DNA of 13,031 bases. It comes from Stramenopiles sp. TOSAG23-3 (Eukaryota > Sar). The notes under the pieces were generated by a model that saw only the letters and a program-made list of their open reading frames with translations, searched no databases and was not told the origin of the DNA. The position numbers and the translations under genes were made by a program. Shown here in pieces: positions 1 to 8,100 of this stretch (within the stretch, counting starts at the first letter, position 1; every line of letters starts with the position of its first letter). The DNA lies in contig LT642649.1 of NCBI GenBank assembly GCA_900128585.1, forward strand, positions 1-13,031, written 5' to 3'.

Positions 1-562
1 GCTCACAGAGCCAATTGAGCGTCCGGTGGTGAAATAATAAATAACATGAACAAACCATTGATAAACAACTATCATCAAAAGTGTACTTGTGTATTAAATT
101 ACACTACTTCTTTGTTCTTCTTCTATCTTGTGATGATGTTGTTCTCTCGATATTAAATAATTATTTAAAAAAAAATAATAATAAAATAAAAGAAGAGAAG
201 AAAAGAAAGAAGAAGAGGAGAAGAAGAAGAGAAAAGCTGCTGGAGCTAGTGAGAAGGACAGGACGCCTATCCCCAACAAGAAGTAAAAGAAAGAAATGGA
301 TGAAGAAGAATGGAAGAAAAAGAAAGAAAGAAAGAAGAGAGTGAAGGAAGAAGTATATAATATCAACCACTTTCTCTAGTGTTCCAATTTGGCTCGTTGT
401 TGTTTTTTAAAAAGTGATAGTTTGTTCGTATCGACGTTTCTACGTTCCATCCTACTTCCCGTGAGTCTGATCCGTGTTTTTGGTCGCTCCTTTTCTGTGT
501 GTTGCCACATATATAGCGAGATTTTCTTTGGTGTTTAACATTTTTTGTTGGTTCCCGTTGCA
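1..562. other. Upstream flank of the E2 gene, with a purine tract
   Basis: No gene is supported here; the reading frames in this stretch translate to lysine/arginine- or phenylalanine/leucine-rich low-complexity strings. The main structure is an uninterrupted 49-nt purine run on the plus strand at 188-236. A second purine-rich block of GAA/GAAA units follows at about 291-353. Both lie on the sense strand of the downstream E2 gene, with the first ending about 326 nt before its ATG. Positions 360-560 are of mixed composition and are the likely core promoter and 5' leader. I could not identify a TATA box with confidence. Confidence 0.6.
188..236 (+). repeat. 49-nt pure purine (GAA-rich) tract
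   Basis: Every base from 188 to 236 on the plus strand is A or G, mostly GAA and GAAA units. Tracts of this kind can form triplex DNA and exclude nucleosomes. It sits on the sense strand 327-375 nt upstream of the E2 ATG, comparable to tracts upstream of three other genes in the window. Confidence 0.85.
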
Positions 563-1144
563 ATGTCTTCGATAGCATCCGGTAGTACCGGCAGCAGCGA
601 GGCTGCCGCCTCTGCGCCACCCCTGAAAAAGTCTAAAAAGAAGAAGAAGAAGAGTACCCGGACTCCTGCACAGAAGCGACTGATGCGAGACTTCAAGAAA
701 ATAACGTCGGACGCCCCGACTGGGATCAGCGCGGCACCCGTGGACATGAACATTTTGAACTGGCAAGCAGTGATTTTCGGCCCGGAGGAGACGCCATGGA
801 GCGGTGGAACGTTTAATTTGTTGATTGACTTTACAGAGGAATACCCGAACAAGCCCCCGAACGTGCGGTTTGTGACAAAGATGTTTCACCCCAATATTTA
901 CGTCGATGGGAGGATATGCATTGATATACTAAAGTCCGCGTGGAGTCCCATCTTCGACATTGGCCATATCCTGATCAGCGTACAAAGTTTGCTTTGCGAC
1001 CCAAACCCAGATTCTCCAGCAAACCAAGAAGCGTCAAAATTGTTCCAGGAAGACCGGCGAGAGTATAACCGGCGTGTTAGATCGTGTGTGGAGGGAAGTT
1101 GGGGGGAGAATGGATCCGAGTCAAGCCAGTTGAAGACCGGTTGA
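563..1144 (+). CDS. RAD6: RAD6/UBC2-type E2 ubiquitin-conjugating enzyme
   Basis: This 193-residue protein carries ubiquitin as a thioester and passes it to substrates with a RING E3. RAD6 enzymes act on histone H2B and PCNA in transcription and DNA-damage tolerance, mainly in the nucleus. Visible landmarks are the [13 protein letters not shown] helix near residues 34-46, the FGPEETPW region near 72-79, [13 protein letters not shown] near 92-104, the HPN motif at 109-111 and the catalytic Cys at 119 in [17 protein letters not shown] at about 146-154 is a RAD6-subfamily hallmark; its Ser151 matches the conserved regulatory serine. Unusual is a Ser/Ala-rich leader of about 33 residues with a poly-lysine block (residues 22-30), absent from typical RAD6, and a short hydrophilic tail ([13 protein letters not shown]). 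An in-frame TTG at 545 would add six residues, but the ATG at 563 is the likely start. The gene faces the next one tail to tail. Confidence 0.93.
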   Translation: MSSIASGSTGSSEAAASAPPLKKSKKKKKKSTRTPAQKRLMRDFKKITSDAPTGISAAPVDMNILNWQAVIFGPEETPWSGGTFNLLIDFTEEYPNKPPNVRFVTKMFHPNIYVDGRICIDILKSAWSPIFDIGHILISVQSLLCDPNPDSPANQEASKLFQEDRREYNRRVRSCVEGSWGENGSESSQLKTG

Positions 1145-1218
1145 GGAGTGTAGTAAGAGTTAAAGAACATGGAAAAAGTACGAAATTCAAAATTCAAAAC
1201 ATATACATTTAAAACAAG

Positions 1219-1239
1219 AAAATTGGCTGTTATTTAAGT
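1219..1239 (+). promoter_or_regulatory. Putative 3'-end element downstream of the E2 gene
   Basis: The stretch contains TGGCTGTTATTTAAGT (1224-1239), beginning 80 nt after the E2 stop codon. A 15-of-16 match lies downstream of the RING gene (11074-11089), and a near copy with a 2-nt insertion lies on the minus strand downstream of the EF-hand gene (11315-11337). Position and strand suggest a role in cleavage/polyadenylation or mRNA stability. That role is inferred from recurrence only. Confidence 0.5.
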
Positions 1240-1265
1240 AATCAAAATTGATGTACTGCGAACTG

Positions 1266-1292
1266 AAACCTAGATTTAGACATTCTAGGTTT
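1266..1292. repeat. Perfect 9-bp inverted repeat (hairpin) in convergent spacer
   Basis: AAACCTAGA at 1266-1274 is exactly complementary to TCTAGGTTT at 1284-1292, with a 9-nt loop. It lies about 27 nt after the 3' element of the E2 gene and is bracketed by a 10-nt direct repeat. Possible explanations are a transcript-end hairpin serving both converging genes or the remnant of a short insertion. Confidence 0.7.
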
Positions 1293-1426
1293 GCATTCCT
1301 TTTCATGAACTGCGAACTTGTCTTTGCTCTTGTGGTTTTACTAATCGATATACCCTTGTCACTTAGTCTTGGCTATCAATCTCAGATGGACTCCATGCAC
1401 AATCCGATACATTTTGTTTGTAATAT

Positions 1427-1439
1427 CTAAATAACAACA
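1427..1439 (-). promoter_or_regulatory. Weak copy of the 3' element after the nucleotidylyltransferase
   Basis: On the minus strand this reads TGTTGTTATTTAG, sharing TGTTATTTA with the stronger element at 1224-1239. It starts about 18 nt after the stop of the minus-strand gene. On its own the match is weak; its position makes it worth noting. Confidence 0.3.
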
Positions 1440-1456
1440 CATATTTTGTCTTAACG

Positions 1457-2260
1457 TTAAAGGTGGGGTTTGCTTCCACCACTGCCAGCGCACTTGCGTA
1501 GCTCCCTCCGTAGCTCCGTGGACGAAACATCGGCGCGAAAATCTTCCTCGCTCATGCTCTGAAATACCGCAAGGTCGCTGATTCGTTTTCTATCCTCTGC
1601 CTGCCCCACGCACGCTTCTAAAATATCATTCCCCGTCAAAAACACCCCTTCCTTCCCACTCTCTTGCGAGGCTCGGCCCGCGACCAAAAAGGCAACGTCG
1701 AAGGACCTTATCTGCTCCAGCATGGCCACCACACTGCCCATGCTATTTCCTTCGTAATACTTTGGGTTTAAAATCCGAGCCATCGTGTCGGCCCCAATCA
1801 GAATGGTAGAGCTTGGGAATGTCTTGGCCTTGTCCGAATAGAGGCTTGCCCGAGAGACTATAACAGAGCACGGGGTATCTTCCGCCTCCGCCTTTTCGCC
1901 GTCGTCGTTGCCGTCGCCCGTGCTGTAAAATTGATGCAACCGGCGGACAATTTCTTGTTCGTCCACGTACCCCTTGTCCGGGTGCAGCGCCGCAATTTCA
2001 AAAAATAAGGAATGGTTCTCTCCCAAGTATCCTGCCGCACTATTCATAAGTTGTCGGTGGCCAAAGTGCAGCGGATTGAAAGAGCCTGGGAACAAGGTGT
2101 ACTTTCCGGAAAAATCGCTTGCAAAGTCGCACGAACCACTGTAGTCAAACCTATGACGAAACAGGACATACGGCACTTCCTTGTCCCCGGACAACAACCG
2201 TTTCAATAAGTTTGACCCAGTCGCGACGACTCGTTTCGCAGAGGACGCGCTTGGACGCAT
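1457..2260 (-). CDS. Pof1-like nucleotidylyltransferase (NMN adenylyltransferase-like)
   Basis: This 267-residue protein belongs to the HxGH nucleotidylyltransferase superfamily, which transfers an AMP or CMP group to a phosphate or nucleotide acceptor. GSFNPLHFGH at residues 59-68 is the nucleotide-binding (T/H)xGH signature. Further family landmarks follow: SRASLYSDKAKTFP (136-149), ILIGADTMARILNPKYY (153-169), FLVAGR (191-196), and the second nucleotide-binding signature SSTELR at 246-251. This order resembles the fungal Pof1 / plant NMNAT-like group rather than canonical NMNAT. A Gly/Asp/Glu-rich insert at 114-129 interrupts the core between two conserved blocks. No signal peptide or membrane segment is seen, so a cytosolic protein is likely. 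The substrate cannot be told from sequence: NMN is a possibility by family, not shown. The ATG at 2258-2260 is clear. It diverges from the NlpC/P60 gene across a 1.2-kb AT-rich region. Confidence 0.85.
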   Translation of the reverse strand: MRPSASSAKRVVATGSNLLKRLLSGDKEVPYVLFRHRFDYSGSCDFASDFSGKYTLFPGSFNPLHFGHRQLMNSAAGYLGENHSLFFEIAALHPDKGYVDEQEIVRRLHQFYSTGDGNDDGEKAEAEDTPCSVIVSRASLYSDKAKTFPSSTILIGADTMARILNPKYYEGNSMGSVVAMLEQIRSFDVAFLVAGRASQESGKEGVFLTGNDILEACVGQAEDRKRISDLAVFQSMSEEDFRADVSSTELRRELRKCAGSGGSKPHL

Positions 2261-2484
2261 TTCTAAAATTCAAAATACAATACAAGGATATGTCGGTCTG
2301 TCTGCCCCCACCCAAACCAAATAAGAAAAAGTGTAAAAAATGTTGACCCTAACCAACCGTCTTTAATGAACGTACGTTGGTTGGTGTTAATATGTTTTAA
2401 TCACCAACTCCTGTTGTAATCTTTCAAAAAAAAAGATACACTCTCGCTCTACTATTATTTTATATATTATTATAGCTTAAGACT

Positions 2485-2571
2485 AGACGACGATGATAAT
2501 AATAATAATAATAATATAATAATAAAAATTAATATTAATTTTATTATAATAATTTTAAATATTAGTCGTCT
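2485..2571. repeat. 87-nt imperfect AT-rich inverted repeat
   Basis: AGACGAC at 2485-2491 pairs with GTCGTCT at 2565-2571. The interior includes a perfect 18-bp palindrome at 2525-2542 centred on ATTAATATTAAT, plus AAT-rich arms that pair imperfectly. It could extrude a cruciform or be the remnant of a tiny MITE. I see no convincing target-site duplication. Confidence 0.5.
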
Positions 2572-3112
2572 GTAATACTACAGTATTAGTATTTATTTAT
2601 TAGAACAAAAAAACAGTAGTCCTACTCCTACTCGTAGAAGAATAATCTTTTTCTCTTGTACTAGGTACTATTATAGCTTATACTTCAAAAAATAAGTTGG
2701 CACGTTGAGGAGAAATACGAGGACATCACATACAATAGCATTGGATCAATAATAAATAGATTAAGGTAAAATTAATACACTCATATATATATAAAAAATA
2801 TTATGGTAGTCTAGGAAGAGGAAGTGTGCTGTATCAATAGTCTAACTGACTAATTATTAAACCAACCAACGAACCCCCTTCTCTGCTGAAGAAAAAAAAG
2901 GTAAAAAGGTCGGCCTTGTTATTACTACTATTTTATTACTATTTATTTAGGAGGCTAATAATAAAATTAATAAGTTAAGGAAACCATAAAGAATTATATT
3001 ATATATATATATAAAATTAGTATTATTTATATTTGTTTATTATTAAATATATTCTTCATTATATATACAAACCTTAATTTATTTTTGCCCAGGCGGTTAT
3101 ATATTTTTTATT

Positions 3113-3156
3113 GAGGAGAGAAGAAGAAGAAGAAGGAAGAAAGAAGAGAAGGAAGA
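3113..3156 (+). repeat. 44-nt pure purine (GAA-rich) tract
   Basis: Every base from 3113 to 3156 is a purine on the plus strand, the sense strand of the NlpC/P60 gene. It ends 308 nt before that gene's ATG, close to the spacing of the purine tract upstream of the E2 gene. It is followed at once by the palindromic ATCG repeat at 3162-3175. Confidence 0.85.
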
Positions 3157-3464
3157 CGACTATCGATCGATCGATAATAATTCTTTTTTTTCTTTCTTCT
3201 AAAAAAATAACATCAAGATATCATCAAAAAACACCAATAGGAGAGAGAAGAAAGTTGTTGTTACTTTTATTTTTTTGGTCGTTTTGGTTCTAATGAGCGG
3301 ATCAACTTTTAAGTTATTGCATGTAATTTTGAGAGAGTGCGTTTTTCTTTCTTTCTGTCTCTCTGGCCCAAGATTAACGCGAGGGAGGCAGTCAGTTGGC
3401 GAGGCGAAGAAGACACGACCATTCGGTCTTGCTTGCCGGGCCCTGACTCTTGTGGACGGCTCAC

Positions 3465-4937
3465 ATGCGATCGTTAAGGCTGGACGAAAAGCGGAGGGCG
3501 GGGACGTTGAGGCCGCCAAAGCTGAAGGCACGGGAAAGGCTGAGGGGTCCACGCCCGTTGACACATATACCGTTGAGTATCTCTGGAAACACGTCAGCAA
3601 TTGTTCATGCCGCTAAGCCGGTCCTTTCCAAAGAGCGGGAGGGAAAAGGAAAGAAGCCCTCCTCGTCCGACGGGGCAAAGCGCGCGCGCCGCCTACGCAG
3701 GCCGGCAAGCGCGGGGACGTTCAGGAGCCAAAAAGCTAGCATAGACAACACAAACCATGCGTACATAGAGTCTCTTAGAAGACGAAAAGAAAGGGAAAAG
3801 TCACGAAAGATGCGCGTCTTGCCCCACCTAGAAGTCTCCCGCCCCGAAAAGAAGGTGTGGGCGTCGTTTCCACAGAGCCAAGCCGAGGCCGACGACGCGG
3901 AAGAGAAAGACGACAATAGAGTGGTGGCCGTGCGCCCCCCCCCATTCTCCAGGTACATCGACCACGCTGCGCTCAACAAAAAGCTGAACAAACACGAGCC
4001 TGCCGCCCCTGCCGCCCCCGCGCGCCCAAGCACCAAGAGTCCAAAAAAAGTGACCACCCCGGCGGCCCCTGACAAGGATAATTCTTCAAGTTCCTCTGAC
4101 GGCGAGTATACGATCTACGACGGCACGGCGGAGAAGGAAGTTAGGCAAGAAACGAGGCGGTTGAAAAAGTTGGCGAATCTGTCCGACAAGGTCGATGAAA
4201 TGGTGAAGAACCACGACATTTACACCGAACTTCGGCTTCCTACCCACAGCATCGTCCAGAACGGCAAGTTTATCCCGAAGCGGCTGCTACGACGTCAAAT
4301 TTTGAGGGAACGGTTCCTCGCCTTGGCGCACCACTACATCGGCGTCCCGTACGCTCAAAAGTACTGGAAGCCCGGCTCTCCAGAGCACGAGTCTCCGATA
4401 TTTTTAGACTGCTGCGGACTGGTAAGGAAGATTTTGAGGGACATGGCGCAGGACTTGAACTTTGTGGTGGGCCCCTGGAATCAGGCTTACCTATTTGATA
4501 CGTTGCCGGTTGAGGTGCCCTTCAAGGAACTGAAACCCGGCGATTTGGTCTTTTACCGTGCAAAGTTCTACAGCAAACGGCCGGGGAGAAAAGTACAAAA
4601 GCACGACATGGTGCACGTTGAAATATTTCTCGGGGGCCCCACGGGGGAGGGAACGATTGGGAGCCGCGTGGCCCAGGCAAAAGTGTCAAAACACAGCAGC
4701 TACCGGTTTGATTCAAAATTCTACAAAGTATACCAGCATCATTTTCGATCGATCGACCCATGGCTGGATGGCATTTTAAAATCGCACTGTTCTCGATGCG
4801 CGTGGACATGGAATAAGAAACCCCCTCGTCGAACGACACGACCCAGGGGGGGGGGCGCTCGGGAGAGTCCCGGCTGTATAAGGGCAGGCCCCGGCCACAG
4901 TCGGCGCCCAGGCTTCGGCGCAGCAGCACTAGGTTGA
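3465..4937 (+). CDS. NlpC/P60-domain protein with a basic N-terminal extension
   Basis: From the ATG at 3465 the frame gives 490 residues; an in-frame TTG at 3450 is preceded by a stop. Residues 1-270 are basic, low-complexity and probably disordered, with RRPASAGTF near 78-86, an Arg/Lys helix near 100-116, a Pro/Ala region near 178-202 and a serine cluster with acidic residues near 206-213. The C-terminal domain (about 280-438) is NlpC/P60-like, a papain-like cysteine peptidase/amidase fold. Seen are HHYIGVPYAQ, then FLDCCGLVRKIL with the candidate nucleophile Cys316, KPGDLVFY (about 357-364), and HVEIFLGG with candidate His384. The usual Ser after the nucleophile is replaced by Cys. In bacteria the fold cuts cell-wall peptides; the protist substrate is unknown. 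No signal peptide is visible. A run of ten G at 4846-4855 precedes a tail that looks out of frame; a different run length would end the gene at 4948. Confidence 0.8.
   Translation: MRSLRLDEKRRAGTLRPPKLKARERLRGPRPLTHIPLSISGNTSAIVHAAKPVLSKEREGKGKKPSSSDGAKRARRLRRPASAGTFRSQKASIDNTNHAYIESLRRRKEREKSRKMRVLPHLEVSRPEKKVWASFPQSQAEADDAEEKDDNRVVAVRPPPFSRYIDHAALNKKLNKHEPAAPAAPARPSTKSPKKVTTPAAPDKDNSSSSSDGEYTIYDGTAEKEVRQETRRLKKLANLSDKVDEMVKNHDIYTELRLPTHSIVQNGKFIPKRLLRRQILRERFLALAHHYIGVPYAQKYWKPGSPEHESPIFLDCCGLVRKILRDMAQDLNFVVGPWNQAYLFDTLPVEVPFKELKPGDLVFYRAKFYSKRPGRKVQKHDMVHVEIFLGGPTGEGTIGSRVAQAKVSKHSSYRFDSKFYKVYQHHFRSIDPWLDGILKSHCSRCAWTWNKKPPRRTTRPRGGGARESPGCIRAGPGHSRRPGFGAAALG
4846..4855 (+). other. G10 homopolymer in the NlpC/P60 gene, probable frame break
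   Basis: Ten consecutive G bases are followed in the called frame by a Gly/Pro/Ala-rich tail ending at 4937. If the run were eight G (or eleven), the frame would continue through RPQSAPRLRRSSTRLTLY to a TGA at 4946-4948. That alternative tail is basic and has an RPxSA motif like the RPASAG near the N-terminus. Either a base-count error or a real slippage site is possible. Confidence 0.5.
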
Positions 4938-5123
4938 CGCTGTACTGAGGTTAATGGAACGTTATATAAGTTATTGCAGCCAAACCATTTAAGGTTAATT
5001 TGATGTGTTAAAACCAAATTAAATTGAAATTAACTTTACACATTAGTCGCGGTACACGAAGAAGATATTATTTTATCATACACACATTTATATATTCTCT
5101 TTTTAAAACAAATTTAATGCCCT
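4938..5123. other. Short convergent spacer with a stem-loop
   Basis: This 186-nt tail-to-tail spacer separates the NlpC/P60 and P4-ATPase genes. AAGGTTAATTT (4991-5001) pairs with AAATTAACTTT (5027-5037) over 11 bp with one G-T pair and a 25-nt loop. TTGGCTG on the minus strand (4977-4983), about 140 nt after the P4-ATPase stop, matches the core of the 3' element of the E2 gene. GTTATATAAG on the plus strand (4961-4970) weakly resembles its second half. Confidence 0.5.
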
Positions 5124-8100
5124 CTACACGTTCCTGCTTCCACTTCCCGCTCTGTCCCCGGAGGCTCTTGCCGCAGCAATCTTATCAAACGCTTCCAACT
5201 GCTTGGCGAAATCTTCCCCATCGTCCCCTTTGTCAGTGGAGCTCAGCCGCGGCCGTCGAAAGCTGTTGGTCACCGGTTTGCCCGAAAAATTCAATTCTTC
5301 CACGATGTGGTGAGGTTTCGTAAACCAAAACCTATCAAGTACTTGGTATGCAAAAACAGGAAACACCGAGCCGACCACGATAAACAAAACGGTCAGCAGC
5401 GGGCCCGGATGGAACAAACTGGCGCAGGCAATGTCGTCCATGATCATTTCGTTTGGCCAGATGATCGGGGTCAGGTACAGCAGGAGACAGTACAGAAATA
5501 TGTCGAGCACGATGCACAAGGCCCCCAGGGGAGTAAAGAGACTGTACTGCAACATCGTGTGGACGATGACCCCAATAATTGTGGCGGATGCCCATATCAT
5601 TTGAAGGGAGAACAAATTTAACTCGTGCCCACCGAACTGGATAGCTTGCGACTCAAGGCTCCACACGATTACGTAAAAGCACAGGCCAGCGTGCCAAAGA
5701 GCAAGGAAAAATATTTTCAAAAACGTCCAAGAGTTGAACAGCCCGCCGTTCTCGGACAAACGTTTGTAGGCCTCGGGGTACTGGAGCAAGGTTTCCTGGG
5801 ACACATCCCGCTCAAAAAACACGTAGTGAACTTGGACCAAAAAGGTGAACACCAAATTGTAACTGCCCATTATCGTGGACGCAAAGATGGTCTGGCCACT
5901 GAAGCCACTGTAGAAACCGTACATTACGATCGGAATGTTGAACGCTAAGTTGGCAAAAAACGCGGCCGTCATCACGCTTGTCACCCTTATGTAGGCCGTT
6001 CTCCCGTGCACCAGTATGAGCCTCCGCAAGTGCTTAAACTGCGCCAGCGCAAAGTCGGCGCTGTTGACCGCTTGCAGCCCCTCCTTCCCTAGTATTCCGA
6101 CCCCAACATTTGCTTCGCGAATCATGGACACGTCGTTCGCCCCGTCCCCCACAGCAAGGCTTACGCGCTGAAAATCGTTCTTCAGCAAGCGGACCATCGC
6201 CGCCTTTTGCTTCGGCGTCATTCTATTGCATATTGCTGTCTTGCAGACGCTCATGAGGCGGCACAGCAGCTGCTTCTCGGCCTCATTGGACAGGCAGATG
6301 GACGTGGAGTTCCCGTCAATCACCAGCGCAGCCTCGATGTCAGCCCCTTTGGCCCCCTCACCGCTGTCCGCCCCGCACGTTTTTTCGATTTTGTCCAGCA
6401 GCCCACGCATGAGGTCCTGCCGGTTGTTGGAATTTTCTGCGCTGGCATTCTTGCCGGAAAAGTTGACCTGAGCCAGCAGCGTGTGGTTGAGGCGCATCAG
6501 ACCGGTGTTGTACCCAATGTTGATCGCCGTCTCTTGCTTGTCGCCGGTCAGCATTGCGATCTGGATTCCAGCGTCCCGCAGCGCGACCAACGTCTCCTCC
6601 ACGCCTTCCTGCAGCTTGTCCTCCACCGCGGTGCACCCGACGATGACGGTCTGCTGTTCAAGTTCCGTGAACGCCTCCTCCTCCCTTTTCGAGCGGTCGT
6701 ACACCGCCGCCTTTGCCTCTCTCCACTTAACCAGCCATTTCGACAGCATGCCCTCGTCAATCGTGCTGTAGGACACCACCAGCGTTCGAAATCCGCGCTG
6801 GGAGAACCAACTTAGGTGCGTCCGGAGTGCGTTCAGGTCGCGGCCATGGCGGGTGGAGCGGTCCGTCTCCGCCTCCAGCGGCCCCGAACCGACGTCGGTG
6901 CGGTCAAACATGACGCTGTCTGCGCCCTTACAAAACAGCATGATCGACCCGTCCGGGGCGCGGACGAGGGTGTCCATCCTGCGCCGCGAACTCGTAAAGT
7001 CCAGCTGGGCCAGGACTTGGTACTCCCCGACCCACTGTTCCCGGGGGGCTTTCGAAATGACGCAGCGGCCCAAGCCGCGCTCCGTCATCTCGATGCCGTT
7101 CGCCCGTGCCGCCTTCGCAAGCGCAACCTCATCCGGCGACTCCCCAACGTACTCGCCAGGGGTCTTCCCGCAGGTGGCAGTGCTGCAGACAGCCATGGCC
7201 AGAAGGATCAGCTCCTTCTCCTTCCCATAGTAGTCTTCGCCCGTAGTGTCGGTCACCGACGCCTTAGGGGATTCCGACGGGATCACGCCGCGCCCCTCGC
7301 GGCTGACCCGTCGGATCCGTTCGCTCTGGATGAGGATCCCGGCGTCTTCGTCCGGCACGTCCAGCATGATTCCCGACGCGCTCATGCCTTTCAGGCTCAT
7401 GATGTTCTCCGTCAGCGTGCCGGTTTTGTCGCTAAGTATGTACTGTATCTGCCCCAGCTCTTCCACCACGGTGCTTACGTTCACGCGGGGGCCCTTCGGC
7501 GATTTCGGGTCCCGCCAGTCCACCATGTTCTCGTCCCATTCGATGAAGAATTTCATCGAGTACTTTGCGAACTCGCACAGCACGTACAGGTTCATTGGGA
7601 TGAGGTAACTGCACAAAATGAACCACGTGAACATGTCGTATATGTACGCCCAGACCGGATCCCTGTAGCTGTCGTCCAGGTGAAAGTAGTACGGCGCCTG
7701 CGCGAACTCCTCGTCGACCCCGCGGGCCAGCCCAGAGTAAATCAAGCACACGATGGTCTGCAGGCCAAATATGATCATGACGCACCGGTTCAGCAAAATT
7801 TCCACCCTGGAAAACTTGAACGACGCGCCTTCTAGGTTCAGGCTCAGCTTTGTGTCCCTGCCCACGTAAACGACCGCCCCGGCGACCCACTTCGTGTTTC
7901 GCAAGACCGCCCCCCGCAGGAGGAGCTGCTCCTGGCTCATGGTGACCTTGTTCCCGTAGCCAGTGTCGAAGTTGCCCTGGAAGCTGTCGATGGCGGGGTT
8001 CGGCTGCTCGCAATTGATGCGGCCCCGAATGATCGCGAGGACTTCGGGGTGGGGAACGTTCCACTCTTTCCGCCCAACGCACGAGCGGAGCTTCAGGGAC

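Larger units (their letters stand above)
1145..1456. other. Convergent spacer between E2 and the nucleotidylyltransferase
   Basis: This 312-nt tail-to-tail spacer holds no gene I would support; a 60-codon plus-strand frame at 1248-1430 looks like chance. It contains the shared 3' element at 1219-1239, a perfect 9-bp hairpin at 1266-1292, a 10-nt direct repeat (ACTGCGAACT at 1255-1264 and 1309-1318) and a minus-strand version of the 3' element next to the stop of the following gene. Confidence 0.6.
2261..3464. other. 1.2-kb AT-rich divergent intergenic region
   Basis: No gene is supported. The region is extremely AT-rich from about 2390 to 3100. It contains an AACCAAC/GTTGGTT inverted repeat (2351-2357 and 2376-2382), an (ATA)n array at 2496-2515 inside an imperfect 87-nt inverted repeat (2485-2571), TA dinucleotide runs near 2783-2793 and 3000-3013, a pure purine tract at 3113-3156 and the self-complementary ATCGATCGATCGAT at 3162-3175. 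Composition becomes mixed after about 3340, the likely 5' leader of the NlpC/P60 gene. It probably holds promoters for both flanking genes. Confidence 0.6.

Noticed and set aside
81-366. Lys/Arg-rich and Phe/Leu-rich reading frames on both strands at the window start
   Set aside because: They are translations of a purine tract and carry no protein-like composition.
545-562. TTG-initiated extension of the E2 gene, and similar TTG starts at 3450 and 8909
   Set aside because: The organism looks eukaryotic and an in-frame ATG follows within 5 to 16 codons in each case; there is no sign of non-ATG initiation.
6816-7835. Long open frame on the plus strand (339 codons) opposite the P4-ATPase, and others at 8049-8903 and 6207-6815
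   Set aside because: They are antisense to conserved P4-ATPase coding sequence, rich in Arg/Pro/His as expected from GC-rich codon shadows, and show no recognisable domain.
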